This document shows, one piece after another, positions 37,405 through 47,324 of a DNA stretch of 64,000 nt (the stretch's first letter is position 1; each line of letters opens with the position of its first letter). Below the pieces are notes generated by a model. It worked only from the letters and a program-made list of their open reading frames with translations. It was not told where the DNA came from and did not search any database. The stretch spans positions 6,964,501-7,028,500 of the forward strand of contig JAMJFZ010001258.1 in the NCBI GenBank assembly GCA_026225945.1. The letters are read 5' to 3'. Source of the DNA: Cricetomys ansorgei (lineage: Eukaryota > Chordata > Mammalia > Rodentia > Nesomyidae). A program made the translations under genes and the position numbers.

Positions 37405-37487
37405 ATGCTTAAGACTGAGGTTCTGTGGTAAAACAGTTGTTTAGCATACACAAGACCCTGAGTTGATCACCAGCTCTGGGGAAAAAA
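37405..37487 (+). mobile_element. ID-like SINE
   Basis: GAGGTTCTGTGGTAAAACAG, TTTAGCATACACAAGACCC, TGATCACCAGCTCTGGGG. Confidence 0.5.
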
Positions 37488-38212
37488 AATGTAAATAAAA
37501 CTCATGGACAAAAAAACTAATGCTGTTTTTAGGGTCATATCAAACATGGTAACTAGAATATTTGATTACAGATTAAGAAAGAACAATCATGTGCTACGTA
37601 GACTGTGACACTTGCTAAAGAGAAAAAAAACTATACTTCTTTAGTTCGTGTGCTATAGTTACTTTGTAAACGTATACATTCCTGAGAGACTTACTGTCTG
37701 AGTCATTTTTACCTTACTCTATGCCCACTCTGACAGATTGTGAAGAGTGTGTTGCGTGGCCTTCACAGGCTTCAACTCATTGTAACCTATTCTCTTGCCT
37801 TTCTACCATCGTAACTGCTCTCTGGCAGTCCTCTCAGCTGTTTCCCAGGGGTAGCATAGAGAGAACTGAAGAGGACTGGGTGATAGAATATGGCAGAGTC
37901 CAAGTCCCTTTGTCCACTAACAACTGAGTAATCTAGACATGATTACTTTTTCCTAGTCTTTTACATTTTGCAATACATATAAGAGATGGGTAATTCAGGT
38001 TTTCTTATTTATTTTTGGCTTCACCCAAAGTAATTCAGTTCTAAAATAGCCTTTTGAGGTAATAGATATTTATATACACACACATTGTGTTCGAATGTCT
38101 TAGTTAATATATATGACTTTCCACTAAACACTGATACTATGAAACTAAGGTATATATAGATACATTTAAACTAATCTGTGTTTAAGATCATTACTAACAG
38201 AGAATGGTGGCA

Positions 38213-38285
38213 GTCTAAAAGCCGTAACACTGTAAACAGAACTGATCTCAGAAGCTAAGCAGGTTCTAGCCTGGTTGATCATTTT
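38213..38285 (+). pseudogene. 5S rRNA-derived pseudogene (truncated)
   Basis: The segment follows 5S rRNA: GTCTA start, then a diverged part, then CTGATCTCAGAAGCTAAGC and AGG...AGCCTGGTTGATCA. A block of about ten bases before CTGATCTC is deleted and the 3' third of 5S is absent. It includes the box A-like region of the internal promoter but is diverged. It lies in BBIP1 intron 1. Confidence 0.75.
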
Positions 38286-39302
38286 CTTCTCATCCAAAGA
38301 AGTGATGAGTGGAATGGTAAAGGAGACTTGAATCTCAGCTCCTCCATCACTAAACATCTTAAATCTTTCTTAGCTTCTGTTCTCACTGCACCTCCCTTAA
38401 TGATCCTGATGCCTCTGTTCTCTTCTGTCTTGCCTGTCTACAATGTCTTTTTTTTTTCTTTTAAGGAATCGCATTATACATCTTAAAGTCATTCAGTTCC
38501 CTGATATCTGCATATTTTCTATATATGTATCTATAGGATATAAGATACAGTTTTAGTACATAGGCTTTTACTTGCCACTTTAAGAGATCTATATATTCTT
38601 GACCGAAGGACTATGGACTCAGCTGGTTAATTGATAAGCAGGTAGGATTCCAATGAGAGGTTCTAGTAGAGGTTATCTTTTCTACAGGTCTACAACATTT
38701 AAGTCTAACAGATGACATAACAGCAGACTCTTTAACGAGATTATATAAACGTTTATTTTTGGCTTCCAAAGTTGTGTTGATTTTGTTATTGTGAAATTGC
38801 TGCTTAAAGGAAAATATGTATACCATTGTTTTCTGCTAGCTTGAGCTGCCAACACCCTCTTAGCTTCTCTTTAAATATTCCATTCCATACTCATAATTCT
38901 CTTTGCCTCTTGGGTTTATGATAATGTGTGTGTGTGACACACATATGGTACAACATACATGTAGTCAAAAGAAAACCTTCAAGAGTCTTCCCTGCTGCCA
39001 TGGGTTCCAAGGGTCAGCCTCAGGCAGTGAGGCTTACATAGCAAGCCTTCTGCTGTCTCAGTCATCACAGCACATATCTCTTCCCAAATCTCACAGGCAT
39101 ATCTTCATTCACATGCCAGAACTGAGCATGTCCTCATCCTCCACTCTACTCTTATTGTGGCTCTGATTCCGTGATCCAGTTAGTTGCTGAGATTGAAACA
39201 TCTATTACCTGTATTGGACTATTAAAAGCACCTTTCAGTTGTCCTCCTAAACAGCTTTTACATCTATCTGTCCGGTCATCTTGTCTTTGAAATGTTTCAG
39301 TG

Positions 39303-39548
39303 ACAGGGATGATAAGATGGCTCAGTGGGTGAAGTTCTTGCTATACCAAACACAAAGTCCTGAGTTTGGACCCCGGCACCTACATGAGATGGATGTGGCA
39401 GCTAACAGCTGTAACTCCAGCACTGAGAAATAGAAATAGGAGCATGTGAGGACTGCTGGCCAATCCAGCTAAAACAGGAAGCTCCAAGCTCCAGTTTAAG
39501 ACCTGTTTAGCCTCTATATGTCCACATGTGCACAAACATATAAACAGC
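39303..39548 (+). mobile_element. B4-type SINE
   Basis: GATAAGATGGCTCAGTGGGT, GACCCCGGCACCTACATGAG, TAACTCCAGCACTGAG, tail with CACATGTGCACAAACAT. Confidence 0.75.
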
Positions 39549-39785
39549 ACATTTAACCGTTAGTTAGCATTCTGACACAAAATGCTGTATTTGGATCAGA
39601 ATGTTCTTTTGACAGACAACAGCAAAAGCTCTTACTTTTGCCAAATCCTCAAAATACTCTGCAAAATTCTTCTAAGTAGTTCCTTTAAAAAAGTTTTATC
39701 CTACATTGTCTAAACTTTTCAATTAATAAGGAAAGGTAAATTTGATCACTGATTGATCTTTGTAAATTATATTAATATAAAGTGA

Positions 39786-39942
39786 TCTCAGCTGCAGAGG
39801 TGGCACACGCCTTTCATCCCAGCACTTGGGAGGCAGAGGCAGGCAGATCTCTTGAATTCGAGGCCAGCCTTGTCTACAGCGTGAGTTCCAGAACAGCCAG
39901 AGTTACAACAGAGAAACCATGTCTCGAAAGAAAATAAAAAAG
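39786..39942 (+). mobile_element. B1 SINE
   Basis: GGTGGCACACGCCTTTCATC, GAATTCGAGGCCAGCC, GAGTTACAACAGAGAAACC, A-rich tail. Confidence 0.9.
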
Positions 39943-42054
39943 TGATTTCAAAATAGCTTTATTTGTAAATGTTTTCTTCAGTGTGAGCTCCATCTATTGT
40001 GTATCAGCTGCAGTCAATGCTGTACATGGACGCTTTAAAGGAGTCCGTCCTTTAGTGAAGTTTGTAGAAAAGTCTTGATGTTTAAAAAGAAAAATAGGGC
40101 ATCTCAAAATTTAATAACTATAAAATTGTCTTCAGAAAATCTATTAGTATCCCTAAGGACAACATAATGTGTCTTATTATACAGATCAGTAGTTCTTATG
40201 CCAGGGTACACATATGCTTCAAGACACCGAGACAGTCAGGACAGAATGGAGGCAAGCCAGGCTACAATTAATGAACTTGCAGACCATTAACATCCATGTT
40301 AAGTCTTTAATGCTGAATTCCCTGAGAAAATGGGCCTGCAGATAAATTATCATGCTTAGTCTCATTTCTCATACCCCTCTATTCACAAACACCTAAGACT
40401 TAAGCCTCCCCCCGCCCAAAAAAAAAGGTATGTGTCTAGCCAGTGTAGAATTTTACCATGATGAAATGCTTTAAAAGGAGCAGAAATCTCTTAGGTGCCA
40501 GAGACTTTAAGACTAAGGATGTGGGATTATTAGATAAGGTTGAGATTTACAAGAGGAACTATTCAATGCTCAACTTCCAAAACTACTGAAGGAAATATAG
40601 GCTGTAGGACTGCAGCTCATTGGTACAATGCGTTCCTAACGTGCACAATGGAAAAAACTTAATTTACTAGTTTGTTGTTCATTAAAACTACTTATTATGA
40701 TAGGTCACTATAACAAATTCAAAACCTGAACAAAAAATTTCTATTCTGGTCTCAATACTTATGCCTGTATATGTATGAAAGTCAGATCGTAGCAATCCAA
40801 ATAAATTCTCAGTCGTGTACATGAACTTACTGAGAAAACAAGTCTCCCTAATAACAGATGCATGATCAATAAATGTATTTTATGTTCAGTAGTTATCGAT
40901 GTGTATTTTAAAGTTGTAATTTAAATTTATAGACATTTTGTAATTGGCTAATATGATAATATGATCAGTAAAATATCAAGCATGAAAATGTTACATTATA
41001 TTAAAATTGTGATAGAAATAAAAAAGGTCTAGGGGTAAAATGAATAAATATAAAATTTATAAAAATGAACTTTTCATTTTTCTTATTAAATATTAGTTAT
41101 CGAATTGCTGTTTACATTGAATGTTTTAAAATTGGTATGTGGAAATCATGTCCTTTATAACTATTAAAAATGGTAGTTTTATGTCAATTTAGAAATGTGT
41201 AAAGTGATGACTCTAGTTTCTCCAGAATGTCTCTAAGTCTCTGCAGGTAAGAGTTTGAAGATAGTGTGAATTCTTAAGTTAAGGACACTTTAGTGATCTT
41301 CTCTTTCTACTCAAAAGGACTTCTAACTTGTCCAAATACATGGTTGAGTTTAAAGCCACCTTTTAGACAAACAGCTCCAAAAACAGTAAAATATCTTATG
41401 ACAAAGGTTTTGTTTTCCTTTGAGTTCTTTTGCATTCCTTTTAGACATCCAGTACTACAGTAGGTTTGCATACCTTCTCAGGATTTTGAAGTACACTGCC
41501 CATCAGAACTATGTTCTCTGAAAGAGATTACAAATCTCTTTAAAAAGTCAAAGAAACAGGAGAGTATTTTCCAGTTACTCTGACCAAGGGCTTCAAACAG
41601 TGGTGTAGTGACATTGCATTTAGTTGAGTTACTATTTCTTGTCTTAATATGCTATCACAATCTGGGCCATTTTTTTATTTGAAGATCGTATTATCATCTG
41701 TGCATAACTCATAATTTAACTCTTGGCCAGTATGTGAGCAGGTGGGCTCAGTATGGCTGAACATGTTCCCAGTCAGTGTCAGTTCCAACACAGTGCTGAG
41801 TGGGCATCACCACTCTCTAGCATTCCACTGTCATTTTATTGGGGATGACCACTCTGAAGTAGAAGGCTTGGTTTTAGTAAATACAACAAAGTCGCTCTAA
41901 AAATAAAGGCTATAATGGGCTGATTTCCAAGCTTTCTTTCACTGTAGAAATTAAGACTAACTTTTCTACAATTCTTAAAACAGCACATACACTCACACAT
42001 GTAAAGTCTTTGCTCAAGTGTCACCCTAAAGGGGACCGTCATGGTTTTCCTATT

Positions 42055-42240
42055 TCAACTGAGTTATCCTCTTCCAGCATTCCTCAATTTAAGCTTTTCT
42101 CTGCAGTACTTTACCTTCTGTTGTTTCTCTTCCCTTATCCCCAGCTGTAGACTCCAAAAGGCAAGAGATTACTTGCTCCCTGATTAACACTGCCTGGCAC
42201 ATGGTAGGACTTATTTACAGAATAGTCGTGGCAGTTTTTC
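42055..42240 (+). mobile_element. L2/MIR-type 3' fragment
   Basis: Reads GACTCCAAAAGGCAAGAG and later CTGCCTGGCACATGGTAGGA, typical of the conserved 3' end shared by L2 and MIR. Confidence 0.5.
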
Positions 42241-44256
42241 AATACACATTTCAGTAACAGCTGTTTGTTGTTTCTCTTTTGATCCTTCGGTCTCTGGTTT
42301 TGTACACACCCCACCTGCATTGATAATGTGTTTAGAAGAGGCCACAACTCCTTAGAAAACATTACACCATACAAAACACTTATGCTTCGCTAATAGACTG
42401 CTAGAAGAAAAAAACTGATGCCCCTACCTATTCTAGACTCCCAGGGTAGTCATCAAAACTGTGTATCCTGGCCGATGATGCCCATCGGATCTCCACCTTG
42501 CTTATTTTAGCCCTTCCCTTCCTGTTTCTCTCTGGTCGAAGCCTAAGGGGCCTACAAGAACCATTCCTACTATTGCAGAAACCACCTAAGCAAATGAGGC
42601 CACTGATGTTACCCACACCAGACCCAACCCATTCTTTGCCAGTCCTTTAGCCCCACACCCTTCCCACTAATAATGGTTTAGCCAAACAGACGTGAACACC
42701 AAGTTTTATTGTCTTCCTCAAGCCTTATTTTGGATGTGTAAGAGGTACAGACTAAAGGGAAACAAAGGTAGTGAATTAACAAAGCTAGAGCTGCTTGTTC
42801 TATAAAACAGCTAAATTTAACCTGCCATAGCATTTGGGTGGTGTGTATGAAAATAGTTACTATGCTTTAATTTTCTCAAATCAGTAATGCCCACCCTTTT
42901 CAATCTGTTCCTGATGTAGGCACAGTATTTCATTTTGATGTTTTTTAACAGAGGTTGGGGTTCCTTGGCTATATTCAGTTTAATGTGGGATATGCAATGC
43001 TATCAGCCTTCAAAACAACCTGGAAGAAAAAGGTGATTATTAGGTATCAGGCCTAAATAGCAGGGAAGGTCGCCACAGGAGTTGTGCATTCTAAGGAAAT
43101 TGATAGTATTCTTACCTCTCACTCCACTTAGTGAGGAGTTGCTTTCCTGGCCTATTTGTTACATCATCATCTTTCCCTGATAGTGCAGAGAGAAAACAGG
43201 GATACAGTTTGAAGACAAGTTCTGAAAAGCAAATAAGAGGTTTCTCTGGAACCTAGACATTCCAGAGTAATTTAAATGCAGAGATAGCAAGCTTGAAGGA
43301 CACAAAGTAGAAAGCTTTTATTAGGAACATTGGAGTAGTGGAACAAGAATGACAAAGAACAGAAGCAGCTTTACTTAGAATTAATCTGCAGTGGGTGGAG
43401 CAGACAGGCACCAAGCCAGCATCCCTACTTTATAAATAATAAGTCTTGGTAGTGACGTTGTGAAAGATGTATAGTAAGATTGCGTGACTGTGATGAAACA
43501 TCACTAATTGGGTAGCACTGTCTGGAAAAGCAAATTTAGAAAGGCATCATTCTACAGCTTGATCCAGAACACTTACGCGCATACAGCACAGTTGTAAACT
43601 GAGCAGTAACACTTGCAGCAAGTGTTCCTGGCTACAATTAGCACATCCTTAGATAGCCATTGCAATACTAATATCAAGTATATCCTAGTCCTCTAGCATC
43701 TGGTATCTCAGGAGTACTGCTGGAGGCATACTTGATGTCTGTTTTGTAGCTTGTTTACCCATTGCGTTGCTTCCTTATAGATTACACCACCAAGACTTGA
43801 TCTTTATGGTATTTTCTACTATGGCAAAGGAATTGGAAGGCAGAAATCAGCTTTTAGCAACTAAAGAAAAAGAATTTTAGGAATGTTGGCCTATTACCAC
43901 CTCCTTTTCAGTTGCTAGTTACGTTGGTAATGTCAGTGAATCAAGATGGCTTATATATAAATGCCTTTTTTCAACTGATTTCCTCTTTTTAAAGGGAGAG
44001 GGGCAAAAAAGTGAAATTCTAACAATTTTTTCCTAGAATAGGAAAAGTTAGAATGCCTAACATTACAATTACTGTTAAATAAAAATTAACAAGATCTAGA
44101 TACAGTGTCTCAACCTTATTCAGTGAAGAGAACCACAGAAAACTGATGAGAAAATCATACAGCTAGGGCAGTGCACTTTCTGTAGGAATTATGGTTTTAC
44201 GTACTGTCTCCAGTAGTGTTCTTTGGGGATTCTAATGTAATTATTTCTCATTGAAG

Positions 44257-44332
44257 GAGCAAAAGCTTGTATCCAGCAGTGTACAGATGGCAGAGGTGAA
44301 GTCGATGTTCCGGGAAGTCCTTCCAAAACAAG
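44257..44332 (+). CDS. BBIP1: BBIP1 first coding exon
   Basis: The acceptor is TCATTGAAG before 44,257 and the donor GTAGGT after 44,332. Thirty bases precede the ATG at 44,287, all open in the same frame (reading EQKLVSSSVQ). The exon encodes [15 protein letters not shown] plus the first base of the next codon. Confidence 0.9.
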
Positions 44333-45071
44333 GTAGGTAGATCTCACGAGTACTTGGTCACAGATACTAGAGACTCACCAAGTGACGGGCAGTGTCACAA
44401 GTGACTGCTGTGGCGTATATGCCTCACTCGCTGTCCACGCTCCTCTGTGTTCTTTTTTCATGAGTAGGTTGTTAAGAAAGTCTCATTTTTTTTCAATAAA
44501 AGGATTCCAAACTAAGCACTGTTTCTTATATCTAGAAATCCTGTTGTACCTCAGTGCAGAGTACAGTGTGAAATTAAATTAATTCAAAGGAAGATTGGAA
44601 GTTTGGGGGGAAGTAACCTAAATCAAATTCTAGTAAGAAACCATTCAAGTTCAACCACTTGTAATTTGAACATTTGTGTTATGTATGTATCTTCCAGTTA
44701 AATATTTACCCCAAAGAGCTACATCCAGCTTTTGGCTCTTGTTTCTTAACCCTTCAATATTGAGAATATTGCTTATGGATTTTACCGCTTTGTCAGTCTA
44801 GGAGCAGAAACTTCCACTGTTCAAGTTTTCAGGCCTATATTCTAGTTGCAAATCAAAACCACCAGGTATCTTCCTCTGGTTAATTTCTTATTTCTCATTA
44901 ATAGGGCAGTTGTCTATGGAGGATATAACCACAATGGTACTATGTAAACCCAAGCTTTTACCCTTAAAGTCTCTGACTCTGGAAAAACTGGAGAAAATGC
45001 AGCAAGCAGCCCAGGACACAGTCCGCCAACAGGAAATGGCAGAAAAAGAAGACAGGCAGATAACCCGCTGA
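44287..45071 (+). CDS. BBIP1: BBIP1 (BBSome-interacting protein 1, BBIP10/BBS18)
   Basis: Two exons (44,287-44,332 and 44,905-45,071) splice to a 70-residue protein starting [16 protein letters not shown] and ending [13 protein letters not shown]1 is the smallest subunit of the BBSome, the coat complex that moves membrane proteins into and out of cilia, and it is also linked to cytoplasmic microtubule acetylation. The conserved body [20 protein letters not shown] is intact and the remainder is a short charged helix. Donor G|GTAGGT and acceptor TTAATAG are canonical. I chose the ATG at 44,287 because it matches the conserved MAEVKSM start. The frame is also open upstream to the acceptor, so a longer N-terminus as in one human isoform cannot be excluded. 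It lies between SHOC2 and PDCD4 as in other mammals. Confidence 0.95.
44333..44904 (+). other. BBIP1 intron between coding exons
   Basis: A 572-bp GT-AG intron. Nothing else was recognised in it. Confidence 0.9.
44905..45071 (+). CDS. BBIP1: BBIP1 last coding exon
   Basis: The acceptor TTAATAG precedes 44,905. The exon encodes [20 protein letters not shown] through the C-terminus and the stop codon TGA at 45,069-45,071. The 3' UTR follows. Confidence 0.95.
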
Positions 45072-45895
45072 CAGCGCCACCTTAGGGCATGCCACATGAA
45101 CTGTTCAATGGCCAGTGACTATTCTGCATCGTAGGTTGAAAACACTTAATCAAACTGGACATTTCATAATTTTGAAGCACCTGAGATTGACAAAACTTGG
45201 GAACTTAAACATTGGTTTGTATTAAAAGGGAAACTTTGGAGTAAGTTTTACAGAATTTTGAAAAAGTTTTTAAAATTATAAATCATTTGTATTTACTTAC
45301 CATACCTATTGTTACGAATGTAAGAAATTAAATGCATCTTTTTTGGACAAATGATTTCTTCATGTTCATTAAAACCTAAATCTGAAAACAAACTCTACTC
45401 TTTAACTTGTATGTTACCCAAAAACAAACTTTCAACAGTTGCGAACCACGCCGTGTTTAATGCAGTGTAGCCTGGCCGGGACGACAAGACTGGGTCAATG
45501 GATCTGATTCTTAACGAAACCTTCAGCTATTCTGGATTCAGCTGAGCTTATAATTACACTGATTTTAAGAAACAGAAACTACCTTTGTTACTCAAGTACC
45601 AAATACAAAACCATAGAACCTAAGTAATACAAGCTTAAAAGAGGCCATGAAATATGAACACTAAATAGAGGGTTTTCTTTTAAAAGACTGATATGTAACC
45701 CTATACGCCAGAAACTATTTTAAAAATTGTAAGTGTAATGGTTTGCTGCAAGTCACTAGGCATTTTCAGTTACCACAGACCATGAAAACTTGCTAATTAG
45801 GCTTTGTAAGAGGCTAGAAATGTGATCTTTCTTTAAGGTAACTTATTGGTACTTATATATTGATATTTAAATAAATGTAAAGTTTTAAGTACTTG
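45072..45895 (+). other. BBIP1: BBIP1 3' UTR (end approximate)
   Basis: AT-rich sequence after the stop codon. Candidate poly(A) signals are ATTAAA at 45,368-45,373 and AATAAA at 45,870-45,875. The end is inferred from the second signal. Confidence 0.6.
45870..45875 (+). terminator. Candidate BBIP1 polyadenylation signal
   Basis: AATAAA about 800 nt after the BBIP1 stop codon. An earlier ATTAAA at 45,368 could serve a shorter transcript. Confidence 0.5.
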
Positions 45896-46069
45896 GAGAA
45901 TACTTTTTTAAACATGTTAGCAGAATTTAAGGATAAAAGCTGTTTATAAGACAAACTTCATTAAACTCTAGTTAAGTAAACAAATATTAAAGTGTGAATG
46001 TATTTCCCTAGTATAACCTTAAAAGACTTTTTTTCAATTATTATACTTCTTAAAGGTTTTGATGTACTT

Positions 46070-46230
46070 GTCTGTGTGTGCAGGTGCCCATGGAAGCTAC
46101 AAAAGGGCCTGATCCCTAGAGAGCTCAAATTACAGGGGCTGTGAGCTGCCCAGCGTGGGTGCCGGGATCTAACGCAGGTCCTAGGAAACAGCATGACGTG
46201 CTCACAGCTTCTTCGCGCTCTCTAGCCCTA
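46070..46230 (-). mobile_element. B3/B2-type SINE, reverse
   Basis: Reverse complement starts GGGCTAGAGAGCGCGAAGAA and includes GATCCCGGCACCCACGC and CAGCTCACAGCCCCTGTAA. It lies between the BBIP1 and PDCD4 3' ends. Confidence 0.75.
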
Positions 46231-46307
46231 CTTTATTTTTTTATTTAAAGTTTAAAGGTTAAAAAAGAAAAAAGTAATCGTTTGAATCACTAGACTCAGA
46301 CGCACTT

Positions 46308-46482
46308 GAAAACCAGGCACGGCGGTCCATGCCTTTATTTGTAGCACTCAGTGACCTGGAGACAGGAAGGCTGCCATGACTTTGAGGACAGCCTACACTA
46401 CTGAAGGAGTTATCCTGGACTACCGAAGGAGTTACCAGGCCAGCCAGAGCTACATAACAAGGCTCCATTTCAAGAACAAAAG
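46308..46482 (+). mobile_element. Diverged B1 SINE with internal duplication
   Basis: CAGGCACGGCGGTCCATGCC, GTAGCACTCAGTG, CAGCCAGAGCTACATAAC. A short ACTACNGAAGGAGTTA segment occurs twice inside. Confidence 0.6.
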
Positions 46483-46611
46483 ATTTTTGTTTGCCTCATC
46501 CTGTTGGGATTGAACACAAGGCCTGGTGTGTTTTAGACAAGAAACCTAAAAGAAGTTTTCAAAAGACAAAAATAAATGTACTCCCACTAAAGAATCAACA
46601 CTGCTTCATGT

Positions 46612-46617
46612 TTTATT
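46612..46617 (-). terminator. Candidate PDCD4 polyadenylation signal
   Basis: The minus strand reads AATAAA at this point, about 650 nt after the PDCD4 stop codon. It is the first hexamer that gives a reasonable terminal exon. Use is inferred, not shown. Confidence 0.5.
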
Positions 46618-46789
46618 TTGATGTACATTCTTGTAGAACCAGGTTCGTTTTTCCAGTTTTGTAGAAAAATAGATGTTCCAGCCACCATTTACTTAACTGT
46701 CTAGTATTTAAGACCAATCAATATGTTCCCTGGAAAGATGAAAAAGTCTCATGACTAACTCGTTTAAAAATTCTTTTAAGACAAAAATC

Positions 46790-46825
46790 GTGTGTGTGTG
46801 TGTATGTGTGTGTGTGTGTGTGTGT
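46790..46825. repeat. (TG)n microsatellite in the PDCD4 3' UTR region
   Basis: TG repeat with one TATG interruption. On the PDCD4 strand it is (CA)n. Confidence 0.9.
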
Positions 46826-47023
46826 ACACGTACTCCCAAAGCACAGCATGTCCACAGCAGCAGCCAACATGGGGTTTAGTAGCTTCACCTCACCCCTAAC
46901 TAAAGCTTTGTATAAACCAGTGATTTTACTACAAAAACACTGTCCTTGAAAGAAAGGAGTGGCAGTCAGACATCAATGCAAAACTTGGAATGATTAGGTC
47001 ATAAACATGGCACTTAGAAAAAG

Positions 47024-47035
47024 TAGCTTATCAGA
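47024..47035 (-). promoter_or_regulatory. miR-21-5p target site in the PDCD4 3' UTR
   Basis: The plus strand reads TAGCTTATCAGA, identical to nucleotides 1-12 of miR-21, so the PDCD4 transcript pairs perfectly with the whole seed and four further bases. It sits about 240 nt after the stop codon, where the well-known PDCD4 miR-21 site is located. miR-21 repression of PDCD4 is established; the site here is read directly. Confidence 0.92.
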
Positions 47036-47263
47036 ATATTCCACACTGAAGTGGTTACTCTTCTGTCCCTCCTTTAATTTTCCCTCAAAGAAAAAAAAAA
47101 AGGAAAAAGAAGTATTTCCTTCAAAAATTCCCATTAAATGTAAGTTTATAAAATTTCAGAAATGCCTTGTACCCAAAACAAATTAAAAAAAAAAAAAACT
47201 GTGCTAACAACTCTTACAATTCAGATCTGTATTTTATAACACCTAAGACTGTAAGAGTTCTGT

Positions 47264-47324
47264 TCAGTAGCTTTCTGGTTTAAGACGACCTCCGTCTCCT
47301 TCACTCACAAAGCGCTTCCTTCCC
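47264..47324 (-). CDS. PDCD4: PDCD4 exon 12, coding end (residues 450-469)
   Basis: After acceptor ATTACAG the exon encodes [19 protein letters not shown] and a TGA stop (plus-strand TCA at 47,264-47,266). It includes the Ser457 region and the C-terminal basic signal. The 3' UTR continues leftward from here. Confidence 0.97.

Larger units (their letters stand above)
31661..44256 (+). other. BBIP1 intron 1
   Basis: This 12.6 kb region joins the CpG-island donor to the first coding exon. It holds scattered B1, B4 and ID SINEs, a MIR, an L2/MIR-like fragment and a 5S rRNA-derived pseudogene. The stretches 33,880-35,130, 39,950-42,050 and 42,250-44,240 contain nothing I recognise. Confidence 0.7.
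46600..47263 (-). other. PDCD4: PDCD4 3' UTR (left end approximate)
   Basis: This region lies downstream of the TGA on the minus strand and extends to a candidate AATAAA (plus-strand TTTATT at 46,612-46,617), giving a UTR of roughly 650 nt. It carries the miR-21 site and a (CA)n/(TG)n microsatellite at 46,790-46,825. Longer transcripts reaching toward BBIP1 are possible; human PDCD4 and BBIP1 3' ends overlap. Confidence 0.75.

Noticed and set aside
41225..41260. Strong splice donor CTGCAG|GTAAGA, possible BBIP1 5' exon with an ATG
   Set aside because: Joining it to the 44,257 exon puts its ATG out of frame with BBIP1, and there is no other support.
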